From NCBI GenBank assembly GCA_003456175.1, contig DMPB01000111.1, forward strand, positions 39,927-47,176: 7,250 bases of DNA, in the 5' to 3' direction. The translations under genes were made by a program, and so were the position numbers. This DNA comes from Chitinophagaceae bacterium (GTDB lineage: Bacteria; Bacteroidota; Bacteroidia; Chitinophagales; Chitinophagaceae). Positions 7,114-7,250 of the stretch are shown here, one piece after another (the first letter of the stretch is position 1; each line of letters opens with the position of its first letter). The notes under the pieces are model-generated. The model ran no database searches and had not been told where the DNA came from. It worked only from the letters and a program-made list of their open reading frames with translations.

Positions 7114-7250
7114 ATGCTTGCACTCGGAATTGATATAGGTACTTCTTCTGTTAAAGTTGCCGTTGTAGATATAGATACTCAAATCACCATAGCACAAACA
7201 AGCTTTCCTGAAACGGAGGCACCTATAATTGCTTTACAGGATGGGTGGGC
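7114..7250 (+). CDS. FGGY-family carbohydrate kinase, xylulokinase-like, first 45 residues (partial at right edge)
   Basis: Translation from the ATG at 7114 gives an N-terminus beginning MLALGIDIGTSSVKVAVVD and running open to the window end. Asp7-Ile-Gly-Thr-Ser-Ser is the phosphate-1 loop of the sugar kinase/actin ATPase fold, and Lys14 with the following beta strand fits FGGY kinases. The later segment, with PETEAP around 34-39 and QDGWA at 42-46 (the last Ala codon is cut after two bases, GC), matches the usual 'GWAEQDP' region where these enzymes begin to shape the sugar site. Such kinases phosphorylate sugars like xylulose, ribulose, gluconate or glycerol with ATP in the cytoplasm. Xylulokinase (xylB) is my best guess from the overall style, but 45 residues do not settle the substrate. 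The start is set by the motif lying at the very N-terminus; no Shine-Dalgarno is seen. It is divergent from the AraC-type regulator, a common arrangement for pentose-use genes. Confidence 0.85.
   Translation, partial: MLALGIDIGTSSVKVAVVDIDTQITIAQTSFPETEAPIIALQDGW

Overview
The window looks like a chromosomal segment of a Bacteroidota bacterium, most likely of the Chitinophagaceae or a near relative. The evidence is a T9SS-type C-terminal sorting domain, a LacI regulator with the DSHE...PNPYASSLR pattern usual in this phylum, AT-rich intergenic DNA, and start codons without Shine-Dalgarno sequences. The placement is by protein style only; there is no rRNA to confirm it.

Layout from left to right. 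(1) On the minus strand, the N-terminal part of a LacI-family sugar regulator runs off the left edge. (2) Just upstream of it and on the same strand is a 769-residue secreted protein with the look of an (alpha/alpha)6 'six-hairpin' glycosidase; I do not recognise its exact family or substrate. (3) A 283-bp divergent intergenic region holds a near-perfect 28-bp palindrome centred on AACCGGTT, a strong candidate LacI-family operator. (4) On the plus strand is a 1003-residue secreted, Gly/Ser/Thr/Asn-rich beta protein ending in a T9SS type A sorting domain. (5) A perfect 12-bp-stem hairpin lies between convergent genes and forms the last codons and stop of the next gene. (6) On the minus strand is an AraC-family regulator with an N-terminal cupin. 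(7) A 132-bp divergent region has an 11-12 bp inverted repeat and ATTGA boxes spaced about one helical turn apart. (8) On the plus strand, the start of an FGGY-family sugar kinase (xylulokinase-like) runs off the right edge.

Together this reads as a carbohydrate-use neighbourhood: an exported glycosidase-like enzyme and a cell-surface or secreted beta protein, a cytoplasmic sugar kinase, and two sugar-type regulators, each next to a plausible target promoter with a candidate operator. No SusC/SusD pair, tRNA, rRNA, CRISPR array or insertion sequence is visible. All intergenic gaps are under 300 bases. The most useful leads are the two candidate operators and the unassigned glycosidase-like protein. 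I found nothing that amounts to a clearly new system.
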